Origin: Alphaproteobacteria bacterium
GTDB taxonomy: Bacteria; Pseudomonadota; Alphaproteobacteria; Rs-D84
Direction: 5' to 3'
DNA: 28,742 nt
NCBI GenBank assembly: GCA_013316395.1
Contig: WSMU01000007.1
Span: forward strand, 1-28,742
Shown here: piece by piece, positions 21,972 to 28,742 of the stretch
How the letters are laid out: every line of letters begins with the position of its first letter
Numbering within the stretch: position 1 is the first letter of the stretch
The notes under the pieces: generated by a model
Seen by the model: only the letters and a program-made list of their open reading frames with translations
Database searches by the model: none
Told to the model about the DNA's origin: nothing
Translations under genes and position numbers: made by a program

Positions 21972-21999
21972 AGGGTAGTTCAAAAATTATTTTTGTCAA
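21972..21999 (-). promoter_or_regulatory. Promoter of the GT2 gene
   Basis: Perfect TTGACA (21999-21994), 16-bp spacer, weak -10 TACCCT (21977-21972), then 7 nt to the ATG. The weak -10 lowers confidence. Confidence 0.4.
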
Positions 22000-22024
22000 A
22001 TGTGTTTTTGCATATAAATAACCC

Positions 22025-22052
22025 TTTACTTTTTATATTTTTTATTCATAAT
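22025..22052 (+). promoter_or_regulatory. Candidate promoter of the lysS leader
   Basis: TTTACT (22025-22030), 16-bp spacer, CATAAT (22047-22052), predicted start about 22059. It would yield a leader of about 135 nt before lysS containing the peptide and attenuator described next. Confidence 0.45.
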
Positions 22053-22083
22053 AAAGTTCGGTCAGCAACAAGGGACAAACCAA

Positions 22084-22113
22084 GTGATTAGTATAAAAAA
22101 ATCAATAAATTAA
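22084..22113 (+). CDS. Putative lysS leader peptide with Lys-Lys
   Basis: Nine-codon reading frame, GTG start, encoding M-I-S-I-K-K-S-I-N and ending TAA at 22111-22113. AGGGA at 22071-22075 is 8 nt before the GTG, an ideal distance. The two Lys codons (AAA AAA, 22096-22101) lie four codons before the stop, and the stop abuts the left arm of the antiterminator. This is the design of leader peptides in trp, his or pheST attenuation, here with the amino acid handled by the downstream enzyme. Translation is not proven; A-rich DNA gives AAA codons easily. Confidence 0.55.
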   Translation: MISIKKSIN

Positions 22114-22164
22114 GTGCGGCCTTCGAAGTTAACGACGGGCGCACTTTTCTGCGTCCGTTTTTTT
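22112..22164 (+). promoter_or_regulatory. Transcription attenuator of lysS (antiterminator and terminator)
   Basis: Terminator: ACGGGCGCA (22135-22143) pairs with TGCGTCCGT (22150-22158), 9 bp with one G-T, loop CTTTTC, then TTTTTTT. Competing antiterminator: AAGTGCG (22112-22118) is perfectly complementary to CGCACTT (22140-22146), which would consume the terminator's left arm and loop. The two cannot form together. A ribosome at the Lys codons would leave the antiterminator arm mostly free; one at the stop would cover it. lysS starts 28 nt after the T run. Confidence 0.65.
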
Positions 22165-22192
22165 AGTAACCGTGGCATCAAAAGGGAAAAAT

Positions 22193-23659
22193 ATGTCGGA
22201 AACAAAAACAATATCAACCAATGAACTGGAAGCGCGCTTGCAAAAGGCCGAAAATATACGCGCCCGCGACGGTGTTGTTTGGAAAGATAAATTTGACCGC
22301 AGCGCCACGATTGCCAACGCACGTGAAATGGCGGACGGGACAGCGGTAAAGCTGGCGGGGCGTGTTACGGCCTTGCGGTGGCTGGGCAAGCTGATGTTTG
22401 GTCGCATTTATGATATTGACGGCGAAATTCAGTTTTCCATGTCACGTGAAGAGTTGGGCGAGGAAAACTATAAGTTTATGAAGGCCAACGTTGACTTGGG
22501 TGATTTTATTGGGATTACTGGCGAATTATACCACACAACGGCTGGCGAACTGACGGTTAAGGTATCGCATTACGATGTGCTGTCCAAGGCGTTGCGTCCG
22601 TTGCCGGAAAAGTTCCATGGCCTGACAGATATGGAAACCCGCTATCGTCAGCGTTATCTGGATATAATTGCCAACGAAGACACGCGTCGTACAATGAAGA
22701 TGCGTTTTCGTATGATGCGTCTGATACGCGATTATTTGAATAATAACGGATTTGTTGAGGTAGAAACCCCAATAATGCAGGTTGTTGCATCTGGCGCCGC
22801 GGCACGGCCGTTCGTTACGCATCATAATGCATTGGATGCCGACTTTTATCTGCGTATCGCGCCAGAGCTGTTTTTAAAGCAGACAATTGCCGCGGGATTT
22901 GACCGTGTATTTGAACTGGGCAAGAATTTCCGTAACGAAGGCATGGATGCCATGCATCTTCAGGAATTTACGATGCTGGAATGGTACGCCGCATACTGGG
23001 ATTTTAACAAGAACATAGATTTTTCTTGGGAAATGATTCAGAAAATCATTATGGATTTGCGTGGCACGCTGCAGATTGAATATCAGGGCACGCAACTGGA
23101 TTTCTCAAAATATGAAAGAATTGATTATACCGCCCGTATGAACGAACTGCTGGGGGTAGATATTCTGGAATTTAATGACGCGGATACTCTAAAGTCGAAC
23201 CTGGTTGCGGCCGATATGTTCCCTGCCCAGGAACTGGAACCCTTAAAGTCTGTTCCGGCAATCGTGGATTACGTATTTAAGCGCAAGGTTCGCGACCAGA
23301 TTATAAATCCGGCCATTGTTTATAATTATCCGGCATATATGATACCGCTGGCGCGTCGTAATGATGCGGATGGGCGTCGTATTGATATATTTCAGCTGAT
23401 AGTATGCGGGGCCGAACTGATAAAGGCATACTCAGAATTGGTTGACCCGCTGCAACAGCGCGCCGCATTCGAGCAGCAGGCTAAAAACAAGGCAGCCGGC
23501 GATGACGAGGCATTTGACCTTGACGAAGACTTTCTGCGTGCGATGGAACATGGCATGCCGCCGATTTCCGGTCTGGGGTTGGGTATTGACCGCTTCTTTT
23601 CCATTATAGCGGATGCGCCAACACTGCGTGATGTGATACTGTTCCCGATAATGAAATAA
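22193..23659 (+). CDS. lysS: Lysyl-tRNA synthetase, class II
   Basis: Charges tRNA-Lys. The 488-residue protein has an N-terminal OB-fold anticodon-binding domain (about 50-150) and a class II catalytic domain: motif 1 around V-E-V-E-T-P-I-M, motif 2 F-E-L-G-K-N-F-R-N-E-G (near 240-250) followed by H-L-Q-E-F-T-M-L-E-W-Y, and motif 3 G-L-G-L-G-I-D-R (near 460). Length and motifs match bacterial LysS. I prefer ATG 22193 with AAAGGG 6 nt upstream over GTG 22172. Most characterised Alphaproteobacteria use the unrelated class I LysRS, so class II here is notable if the lineage assignment holds. A leader with attenuator precedes it, and a RelA/SpoT-like gene follows after 22 bp. Confidence 0.96.
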   Translation: MSETKTISTNELEARLQKAENIRARDGVVWKDKFDRSATIANAREMADGTAVKLAGRVTALRWLGKLMFGRIYDIDGEIQFSMSREELGEENYKFMKANVDLGDFIGITGELYHTTAGELTVKVSHYDVLSKALRPLPEKFHGLTDMETRYRQRYLDIIANEDTRRTMKMRFRMMRLIRDYLNNNGFVEVETPIMQVVASGAAARPFVTHHNALDADFYLRIAPELFLKQTIAAGFDRVFELGKNFRNEGMDAMHLQEFTMLEWYAAYWDFNKNIDFSWEMIQKIIMDLRGTLQIEYQGTQLDFSKYERIDYTARMNELLGVDILEFNDADTLKSNLVAADMFPAQELEPLKSVPAIVDYVFKRKVRDQIINPAIVYNYPAYMIPLARRNDADGRRIDIFQLIVCGAELIKAYSELVDPLQQRAAFEQQAKNKAAGDDEAFDLDEDFLRAMEHGMPPISGLGLGIDRFFSIIADAPTLRDVILFPIMK

Positions 23660-23681
23660 AGGAAAACCAAAGGAGCGCCGA

Positions 23682-25091
23682 ATGACGCAACTTATAGTAG
23701 AGGCTAATACGGATATCCAGGCGCTGGTCATGGAGCATGACCGGCGCAATCTGGCCGCGATTGAGCGTGCACGTGCCGCCGGCCGCATTAACGACGAGGC
23801 CGCGCAATATCTATCCGTGCTGTATTCTGACGGGCTGGGCTGGTTTCGTGAGTTGTTTTACTTTCTGGGAAAATGCTTTGGTGCGCCAAAGGCACCCGTA
23901 ATGAGGTATGACTACGAAACGGACAGCGCAATAGATGAACCTATAAAAATTTCTGATATAAATCCGCTGACACCGTACTTGGTTCAGCACCGCCTGGACG
24001 CAGACCCAATGCGTAACCAGTTTTTTACCAGTGGTCGTGGTCACAAGATTGACCTGGCGGTTTCTTCGATTGTTACGGTAATTGTTGGTGCGCAAAAGAA
24101 TGTTGAGCGTGCCATAGACAAAGTAACCGGCAAATATTATTCGCGATATGTTGACGAAGTTTGTGACACGGTATACCGTGTCATCGCCTCGCGCGAGCGC
24201 GAAGCGTCCGCCAAAGCGGTTACTGATAAAGTTCGGGCACGTCTGTCGGAGAAGTACATTTCGGCCGCATCAGAAACGGTATTGTCCATTATAGGGCGCG
24301 GGCATGAAAATATTGCGGTGGAACTGGTCCGCGAACTGGATAAGGTTCCGCGCCCCCGCACGCGTCTCCAGGATGTATGGCGTGTAAAGTGCCTGTTTGA
24401 CCTAATCCCCCAGGCGCGCACATTTATCGAACGTGTTCATCAGATGATGCCTGACCGTGTTCTGTCGGTTCGCGACAGCTTTTACGACATGGACAATCCG
24501 CGCAATTATCGTGATGCAAAGCTGATTATAAATATCGGTCATGGCGACGAAGTTGTTCCAATGGAAATTATCTGCCAGGTGCGCACATTTTTTGACTTCG
24601 AAGTGCGTACGCACAAGCAGTATGAGATAACACGTCGCTCGGGGCGCAAGTCCGGCAATGGCTTGGAACGTATTGCGGCCAATATACACGAAGGCGGTAT
24701 CAAAGAATATAACCTTATGGTATGTAACTGTCTTGAAGATTTGTTCGAGCGAGTAGGGTGGAATATTTTATATATGCAGGATAATGGTGCGTCTATGTTT
24801 GACGGCTTTCCGGGTGCGTGTACACTGCATTATCCGCAAAAGATATACGATATTATCATGGACAAGCTCGACAACGCGCTAGAGAACGAGGTTTTCCATG
24901 TAACAACTGCGCCGGCAAAGCTGACCCAGGCCCAAGAATCGAAAATCTTTCACTATATGGCTAACTTTGTCCTTGTTACGGCAATGCCATATATGCAGCG
25001 TGGCTGGGTTGTGCCGTCGGACACAATGGCGGGCAAGCTGTTTAATTTCGTCATGAACGAGGTTCAGCGATATTACAAAAAGCCGTCCTAA
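23682..25091 (+). CDS. RelA/SpoT-synthetase-like domain protein (tentative)
   Basis: A 469-residue cytosolic protein with no close family I recognise. Region 222-318 resembles the RelA/SpoT nucleotidyltransferase: P-R-T-R-L-Q-D-V-W-R-V-K-C-L-F (compare the D-x3-R-V strand), then N-P-R-N-Y-R-D-A-K-L (compare N-P-K-x-G-Y-R-S-x-H), then M-E-I-I-C-Q-V-R-T and E-V-R-T-H-K-Q-Y-E (compare V-E-I-Q-I-R-T and the E-x2-H that follows). Departures: the His after Y-R-S is Lys, and the catalytic Glu is shifted by two residues, so activity is uncertain. The long N-terminal part (1-210) is mostly helical and lacks an HD hydrolase motif. AAAGGAG is 6 nt before ATG 23682. It lies 22 bp after lysS and shares its terminator at 25115. 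Confidence 0.5.
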   Translation: MTQLIVEANTDIQALVMEHDRRNLAAIERARAAGRINDEAAQYLSVLYSDGLGWFRELFYFLGKCFGAPKAPVMRYDYETDSAIDEPIKISDINPLTPYLVQHRLDADPMRNQFFTSGRGHKIDLAVSSIVTVIVGAQKNVERAIDKVTGKYYSRYVDEVCDTVYRVIASREREASAKAVTDKVRARLSEKYISAASETVLSIIGRGHENIAVELVRELDKVPRPRTRLQDVWRVKCLFDLIPQARTFIERVHQMMPDRVLSVRDSFYDMDNPRNYRDAKLIINIGHGDEVVPMEIICQVRTFFDFEVRTHKQYEITRRSGRKSGNGLERIAANIHEGGIKEYNLMVCNCLEDLFERVGWNILYMQDNGASMFDGFPGACTLHYPQKIYDIIMDKLDNALENEVFHVTTAPAKLTQAQESKIFHYMANFVLVTAMPYMQRGWVVPSDTMAGKLFNFVMNEVQRYYKKPS

Positions 25092-25114
25092 TATAAATCC
25101 GTAGGAAATCAAAC

Positions 25115-25140
25115 AACGGGCGCCTGCCCGTTATTTTCTT
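25115..25140 (+). terminator. Terminator of the lysS operon
   Basis: 7-bp stem AACGGGC/GCCCGTT (25115-25121, 25126-25132), loop GCCT, then ATTTTCTT. Confidence 0.75.
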
Positions 25141-25226
25141 GCTTTAAATCGCTAAATAGAGAAAGATTATATCAGACATGTGCGTAATGCGTGTGTCGTA
25201 ACAAGCATAACATAAGGACAACGATT

Positions 25227-25568
25227 ATGCGTCAAGGTAAAGTAAAATGGTATAATGGCAAAAAGTGCTTCGGATTTATTACGCCCGATGCGCCGAATGC
25301 AGATGGAAATACGGATGATGTATTTGTTCATTCCAGCGCGCTGAAAGATGCCGGCATCAGATTTTTGAATGAAAATGATATAGTAGAGTTTGAAGAAGAA
25401 GTACGTAACGGCAAGCTGTCCGTTACTACAATCAGCGTTATTCAGCGTGACGAGGAATCGGCCCGTCGCTTTCACGAGCGTCGTGCCGAAAGTCGTCGCT
25501 CGACGGAGAACCGCAAGTCGCGCGAAGAGCGCACAGAGCGTCGCGGCTTTGCCTTTTGGAAGAAATAA
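25227..25568 (+). CDS. Cold-shock-domain protein with basic tail
   Basis: A 113-residue RNA/ssDNA-binding protein. Residues 1-70 form a cold-shock domain: G-K-V-K-W-Y-N opening, RNP1 K-C-F-G-F-I (13-18; usual form K-G-F-G-F-I, so Gly is Cys), RNP2 D-V-F-V-H-S-S-A-L, and the closing strand L-S-V-T-T-I-S-V-I. The remaining 40 residues are a highly charged Arg/Glu/Ser tail (R-R-F-H-E-R-R, R-S-R-E-E-R-T-E-R-R), likely disordered and adding RNA affinity. Such tails occur in some proteobacterial CSPs. ATG 25227 has AAGGA about 9 nt upstream. A strong terminator follows. No long 5' leader of the cspA type is evident. Confidence 0.9.
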   Translation: MRQGKVKWYNGKKCFGFITPDAPNADGNTDDVFVHSSALKDAGIRFLNENDIVEFEEEVRNGKLSVTTISVIQRDEESARRFHERRAESRRSTENRKSREERTERRGFAFWKK

Positions 25569-25580
25569 GGCCGGCTCTTA

Positions 25581-25608
25581 AAAAAATCCCCCAAGCGGGG
25601 GATTTTTT
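25581..25608. terminator. Bidirectional terminator
   Basis: Stem ATCCCCC/GGGGGAT (25586-25592, 25597-25603), loop AAGC, A run before and T run after. It ends the cold-shock gene (plus) and the small secreted gene (minus). Confidence 0.9.
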
Positions 25609-25619
25609 ATTTGCCTGTC

Positions 25620-26012
25620 TTAGTTAAACCAAACATAGACGCGCCCCTCGGGGACATCGCCGGCTGGCTCTGTCGTTGGCAGCGTATCAAAGCGGCCGTC
25701 CGTGCCCGATGCAACCGTGCCTGCGGCTGTACCCACTGGCAGGCGCGCAATATTTAAAGTGCCCGTCGTAATATTGTCTGCATTTGTGGAATCTACATTT
25801 TTTACATTACCTAAACCTACCTGCTCGGCTGTAACTGCGTGGGGATTGTCTGTGCTCCCAATATGTTGTGCCAGCTTGTTTGATATTTCCGGCACCCCCA
25901 GTGCGTTTACGATTCCCTTTACGTATTCAGCGGTTGCAACGCTTGGGGTCGCCTGCGCTGATGAGACTCCTAATATAGCTAATGGTAATAATAAAATTAT
26001 ATGTTTGCGCAT
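25620..26012 (-). CDS. Small secreted protein with phage tail-fibre-like motif
   Basis: A 130-residue protein. From ATG 26012: signal peptide M-R-K-H-I-I-L-L-L-P-L-A-I-L-G with cleavage after A-Q-A. The mature part starts with A-T-A-E-Y-V-K-G-I-V-N-A-L and contains N-P-H-A-V-T-A-E-Q-V-G-L-G-N-V-K-N-V, which strongly resembles the H-x-V-T-x2-Q-V-G-L-G-N-V repeat of phage and prophage tail fibres. The rest is Gly/Thr/Ala-rich and ends V-Y-V-W-F-N. No phage gene is nearby and a Sec signal is unusual for a tail fibre, so it may be a surface protein that borrowed this trimer-forming motif. TAGGAGAG sits 8 nt before ATG 26012. No Cys is present, unlike the other secreted proteins here. Confidence 0.7.
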   Translation of the reverse strand: MRKHIILLLPLAILGVSSAQATPSVATAEYVKGIVNALGVPEISNKLAQHIGSTDNPHAVTAEQVGLGNVKNVDSTNADNITTGTLNIARLPVGTAAGTVASGTDGRFDTLPTTEPAGDVPEGRVYVWFN

Positions 26013-26100
26013 ATATCGCTCTCCTACAAACATTCTAGATAAACTTCTTCTTATTATTACACAATCTATTTATAAATTCCACACCAAAAAACAGCCGCAT

Positions 26101-26124
26101 AAAAAAAATCCCCCAATTGGGGGA
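26101..26124 (-). terminator. Terminator of the RNase J gene
   Basis: Stem ATCCCCC/GGGGGAT (26108-26114, 26119-26125 approx.), loop AATT, with A8 on the plus strand giving T8 on the minus strand after the hairpin. Confidence 0.88.
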
Positions 26125-26135
26125 TTGATATTGGT

Positions 26136-27980
26136 CTATTTTTGGATAAAGTGAACGCTGTATTGTGGCTTTTTGTCCGCCCCCAGGGCGGCGCGCACCA
26201 CCTTGTTTGATGCAACTTGAACCGCGCGTATCAGATTATCGCGGTCCTTGCGCTCTGTCTTGGACAATTGGTCTATCGCTTTTGTAATTTCAATCTGAAT
26301 TTGACGCTTCATAAAGCCGGTATCATCAGATTCAAATATACCCGCGCTCGACACCTCTGGAACGCCTTTTAGAAATCCGCGCTTGTCCACTGGCAGTGTT
26401 ACAAACACCGCACCATTTGCCGCGATTTTTTTGCGGTTTTTATAAACTTGGTCGTTTTTGCTGCGCTCGGTTTCGCCTTCCATAACAACAAAGCCTGTTT
26501 CGATTGTTTCCGCAACATATGGTTCTTTGCCGTCGCTAAGTGCAATCATTTCGCCGTTGTGTACAACCATCATGTACTTGGCGCCACCGCGCTCCATTGC
26601 CATTTTTCCGTTTAGCATTTCGTTGATATAATCGCCGTGCATCGGGATTGACACCTGGGGATGAACCATGTCGTAAAAGCGTTCCAACTCCGGACGGCCC
26701 GCATGCCCACTGGCGTGCAGGTGGTCTGTATCAAATATTGTATGCGTTTTGATACCCATGCGTGCCAGTTTGTTATACAGATAAGATACATCTTGCTCGC
26801 GTCCTGGAATGATAATCGCACTGAACAGGATTGTATCTGTCGGCTGCAGCTTCATTTCCTTTACCTGGCCGCGGCACAGACGTGTCAGCATTGCGAACTG
26901 TTCCCCCTGAGAGCCGGTCAGGAATATCGCCTGCTTTTCAGCCGGCAGGTCTTTGATTTCGCTATGCAGATAAACTTCGTCTTTTTTCAGATATCCGAAT
27001 TTAATACCCATTTCGCGGAATTCCGGCAGCCCCACATACGGTACCGGGTTGGGGTTGCTGCGTTCTTTGATTGCGGCGACGCGCCCTGCGGCCCGTGCGG
27101 CCTCTGCGAACATTTTCAGACGTGCAATACTGCGCGAATAACCGGTTACTATAACGCGGCCCGGCGCTTCCTTCATCAGGCGCTCAAACGTATCGCGTAC
27201 TTCTGTTTCGGTTGTCTGCTTTGACTGGCGTGATGAAGATGTTGAATCACATGCACACGCCAGCAGCTTTGGGTCGGAACCTATTTCGCGCAGGCGTGCA
27301 AAGTCGGTCGGATTTTCAACCGGATTGTCATCATTGAACGTCCAGTCGCCCGTATGCAGTATCTTGCCCGCCGGTGTTTTTACAATCAGCATTTGGGCCT
27401 CTGGTACCGAGTGCGATACATGGAATGTTTCTACCTCGAACGGGCTGATGTCCAGCGTTGCGCCATTATGGTCAAATATTACGATATCTTTTTTCGGGTT
27501 GAAATCCATTTCAATGCCTTCGAATGTGCGTCGAATGATTTCGCCCGGGAATCGTGTGCAGTAAATAGGTTTTCTAAACTTAGGCCATATAAATTTCAGT
27601 GCGCCGATATGGTCTTCGTGGCCGTGTGTGATTACAAAGCCAACAACGTCTTTTTTGCGTTTTTCCAGCCATGTGGTGTCACAGTACTGAACATCGCCGG
27701 CACCAATTTCTTCTTCCAAAAAGCCCATACCACAGTCAACAACCAGATACTTGCCTTTATATTTATATACATACATGTTCTGGCCGATGTGCTCCAAGCC
27801 ACCCAGTGCCATAAAATACATTTTTTCGTCGTTTTTATCGCCTTCATGCTTTGGCATGCCGGAAATTTTGACCGGCTTGTTGGGCGCTGTGCCTTTTTTT
27901 TGTGCCCGTGGCTGTGGGGCAGGGTTTTGTTTAATCGGCATTTGCGCCGGTGTTTCTTTTTTCTCTCTAACTTTTACCAT
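26136..27980 (-). CDS. rnj: Ribonuclease J
   Basis: Metallo-beta-lactamase/beta-CASP ribonuclease with 5'-3' exo- and endonuclease activity on mRNA and rRNA precursors. The 614-residue protein has a Lys/Pro/Gln-rich disordered extension (1-50), then the MBL core with T-H-G-H-E-D-H (118-124), S-H-S-V-P-E, H-T-G-D-W; the beta-CASP insert with T-G-Y-S-R-S-I; and H-A-S-G-H-A-G and P-M-H-G-D-Y completing the site. A C-terminal domain follows. All metal ligands are present. RNase J is normal in Alphaproteobacteria and rare in E. coli relatives, supporting the lineage. ATG 27980 has AAAGGA 7 nt upstream; the GTG at 28022 is less likely. The 206 bp before it hold no promoter I can place with confidence. 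Confidence 0.95.
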   Translation of the reverse strand: MVKVREKKETPAQMPIKQNPAPQPRAQKKGTAPNKPVKISGMPKHEGDKNDEKMYFMALGGLEHIGQNMYVYKYKGKYLVVDCGMGFLEEEIGAGDVQYCDTTWLEKRKKDVVGFVITHGHEDHIGALKFIWPKFRKPIYCTRFPGEIIRRTFEGIEMDFNPKKDIVIFDHNGATLDISPFEVETFHVSHSVPEAQMLIVKTPAGKILHTGDWTFNDDNPVENPTDFARLREIGSDPKLLACACDSTSSSRQSKQTTETEVRDTFERLMKEAPGRVIVTGYSRSIARLKMFAEAARAAGRVAAIKERSNPNPVPYVGLPEFREMGIKFGYLKKDEVYLHSEIKDLPAEKQAIFLTGSQGEQFAMLTRLCRGQVKEMKLQPTDTILFSAIIIPGREQDVSYLYNKLARMGIKTHTIFDTDHLHASGHAGRPELERFYDMVHPQVSIPMHGDYINEMLNGKMAMERGGAKYMMVVHNGEMIALSDGKEPYVAETIETGFVVMEGETERSKNDQVYKNRKKIAANGAVFVTLPVDKRGFLKGVPEVSSAGIFESDDTGFMKRQIQIEITKAIDQLSKTERKDRDNLIRAVQVASNKVVRAALGADKKPQYSVHFIQK

Positions 27981-28199
27981 ATTTGGTCCTTTTTTTATGT
28001 TTACGTAATTGCGCCGCCACACAATTCATTGCGAATAAAGGATTGCTTTATTTGTAGTGAATCTGTGGCGCACGCATGCTTTTTGCCCCGTGTGGCGATT
28101 ATGTTAAGCTTAAAGACACCAGGGGTATTTTTTGGGCGAAAGTGCCCGCTCTCTCTATCTGACGGGTTATATGATAGTGTTTTTACACAAAAAAGCAAG

Positions 28200-28223
28200 A
28201 AAATAAAACCCGCCATTGGCGGG
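28200..28223 (-). terminator. Terminator of the terminal Cys-rich gene
   Basis: Minus strand: CCCGCC, loop AAT, GGCGGG (28223-28218 with 28214-28209), followed by TTTTATTT. Confidence 0.75.
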
Positions 28224-28228
28224 CGGGC

Positions 28229-28645
28229 TTAGTTCGTATAATTGCATTTGGCTGTAAAAGTGCCTCTGCCGGTGCTATCTGCAAACGACGTGCCACTGGG
28301 GATATAGCAGCTTGTTATCGGAATTTCCCCACCCGGTGATGTAACGTTTGTGGCGCCGTTTATAGTGTCACTCGGGCAATCCTTGCACATTATTAAGTTC
28401 GAACTATCATCTTGATACTCGCCAGCGGCGCAGCCAAATGTAATAGGTGGTCTGACGGGCCCGGTGCCGCTGTCGCATGCAACACCGGCCAGCACACATT
28501 TAGATTCTGCGCACTCTGCGCAACGCTTGTTGCATGTTACGTTGCCATATATATCGGTTGCGCCGCAGTTAACTTTTAATCCGGCCAGCACATCCGTGGC
28601 GCATACCAAGGAACAGCACACAAAAACAATATATTTTTTTATCAT
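28229..28645 (-). CDS. Secreted Cys-rich protein with shared C-terminal module
   Basis: A 138-residue protein of unknown function. Signal peptide M-I-K-K-Y-I-V-F-V-C-C-S-L-V-C-A with cleavage near V-L-A-G. The mature protein holds C-N-K-R-C-A-E-C-A-E-S-K-C, a second group C-A-A-G-E-Y and C-K-D-C-P-S, and ends in the family module I-T-S-C-Y-x8-D-x-T-G-x3-F-x3-C-N-Y, spacing identical to the proteins at 10138 and 11125. The regular C-x2-C pairs suggest disulfide knots or metal binding outside the cytoplasm. GGGGGA lies about 8 nt before ATG 28645; GTG 28675 is less likely. The upstream block at 28665-28742 is shared with the other family members. Confidence 0.72.
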   Translation of the reverse strand: MIKKYIVFVCCSLVCATDVLAGLKVNCGATDIYGNVTCNKRCAECAESKCVLAGVACDSGTGPVRPPITFGCAAGEYQDDSSNLIMCKDCPSDTINGATNVTSPGGEIPITSCYIPSGTSFADSTGRGTFTAKCNYTN

Positions 28646-28664
28646 AATATTTTCCCCCAGAACA

Positions 28665-28742
28665 AATAAAACCAACGTTTTTTTTAGGCATTTTTTGGTG
28701 TTGACATTTCTCGGATTTCTGGGATATAGTCCTGATAAATAA
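28665..28742. promoter_or_regulatory. Third copy of the outward-promoter block, cut by window edge
   Basis: Gene-side arm ATGCCTAAAAAAAACG-TT-GGTTTT on the minus strand (28692-28668), then a plus-strand promoter facing away from the Cys-rich gene: TTGACA (28701-28706), 18-bp spacer, TATAGT (28725-28730). The far arm would lie beyond base 28742. The promoter may simply serve a plus-strand gene outside the window. Confidence 0.5.

Noticed and set aside
27354..28232. Long plus-strand open frame opposite the RNase J gene
   Set aside because: It is a shadow: RNase J on the other strand has all catalytic motifs, and this frame shows no domain and runs through the RNase J start and its upstream region.
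1..28742. CRISPR arrays, IS elements, prophage, attachment sites
   Set aside because: No regularly spaced repeats, transposase, integrase or terminal repeats were found; the only phage-like sign is one motif in the protein at 25620.

Overview
The window looks like chromosome of a Gram-negative bacterium, most likely an uncultured, host-associated alphaproteobacterium (an RF32/CAG-239-type gut lineage is my guess from overall gene style, not something the sequence proves). The outer-membrane genes (BamD, an autotransporter-like barrel, lipoproteins) show the Gram-negative envelope. The combination of RNase J, Smr, an RlpA-like SPOR lipoprotein, and many genes without ribosome binding sites fits Alphaproteobacteria. 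There is no prophage, IS element or CRISPR array. Coding density is high and neighbouring genes often overlap.

Layout. 1-2.25 kb: the 3' part of a divergent FtsH protease overlapping a glyoxalase-II-like hydrolase. 2.24-5.7 kb (minus): a GT4 glycosyltransferase overlapping a secreted Cys-rich protein, then an M23 murein endopeptidase. 5.75-9.6 kb: prmC and an Smr protein, a minus-strand outer-membrane barrel, htpX and thymidine kinase. 9.65-12.7 kb: tRNA-Arg(ACG), a TfoX-N protein, three small secreted Cys-rich proteins around a shared intergenic region, and a nucleotidyltransferase-fold protein. 12.8-15.2 kb (minus): an RlpA-like lipoprotein and MurJ, divergent from bamD. 16-20.6 kb: era, a small lipoprotein, queA, tgt and a coiled-coil membrane protein. 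20.7-25.1 kb: tRNA-Gly(GCC), a minus-strand GT2 enzyme, then lysS with a leader and a RelA/SpoT-like gene. 25.2-28.7 kb: a cold-shock protein, a small secreted protein with a phage-fibre motif, RNase J, and another Cys-rich secreted protein.

How they fit together. Many genes serve envelope biogenesis: MurJ exports lipid II, the M23 enzyme and RlpA-like protein act on peptidoglycan, BamD assembles barrels, and FtsH and HtpX control membrane protein quality. A second group serves tRNA and translation: two tRNAs, QueA plus Tgt for queuosine, PrmC, Era, LysRS and RNase J.

The most notable observations are these. (1) Upstream of lysS there is what looks like a complete ribosome-dependent transcription attenuator: a short leader reading frame with two adjacent Lys codons and a good Shine-Dalgarno, an antiterminator pairing, and a competing terminator. 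It would also control the downstream RelA/SpoT-like gene. (2) A family of secreted Cys-rich proteins shares a 22-residue C-terminal module, and three of their upstream regions share a roughly 110-bp block in which a near-consensus promoter points away from the gene between imperfect inverted repeats. This is a candidate invertible (phase-variable) promoter. (3) Several genes have the -10 box 6-7 nt before the ATG and no Shine-Dalgarno, so they are probably leaderless. (4) Key residues are changed in FtsH, RlpA and tRNA-Gly.
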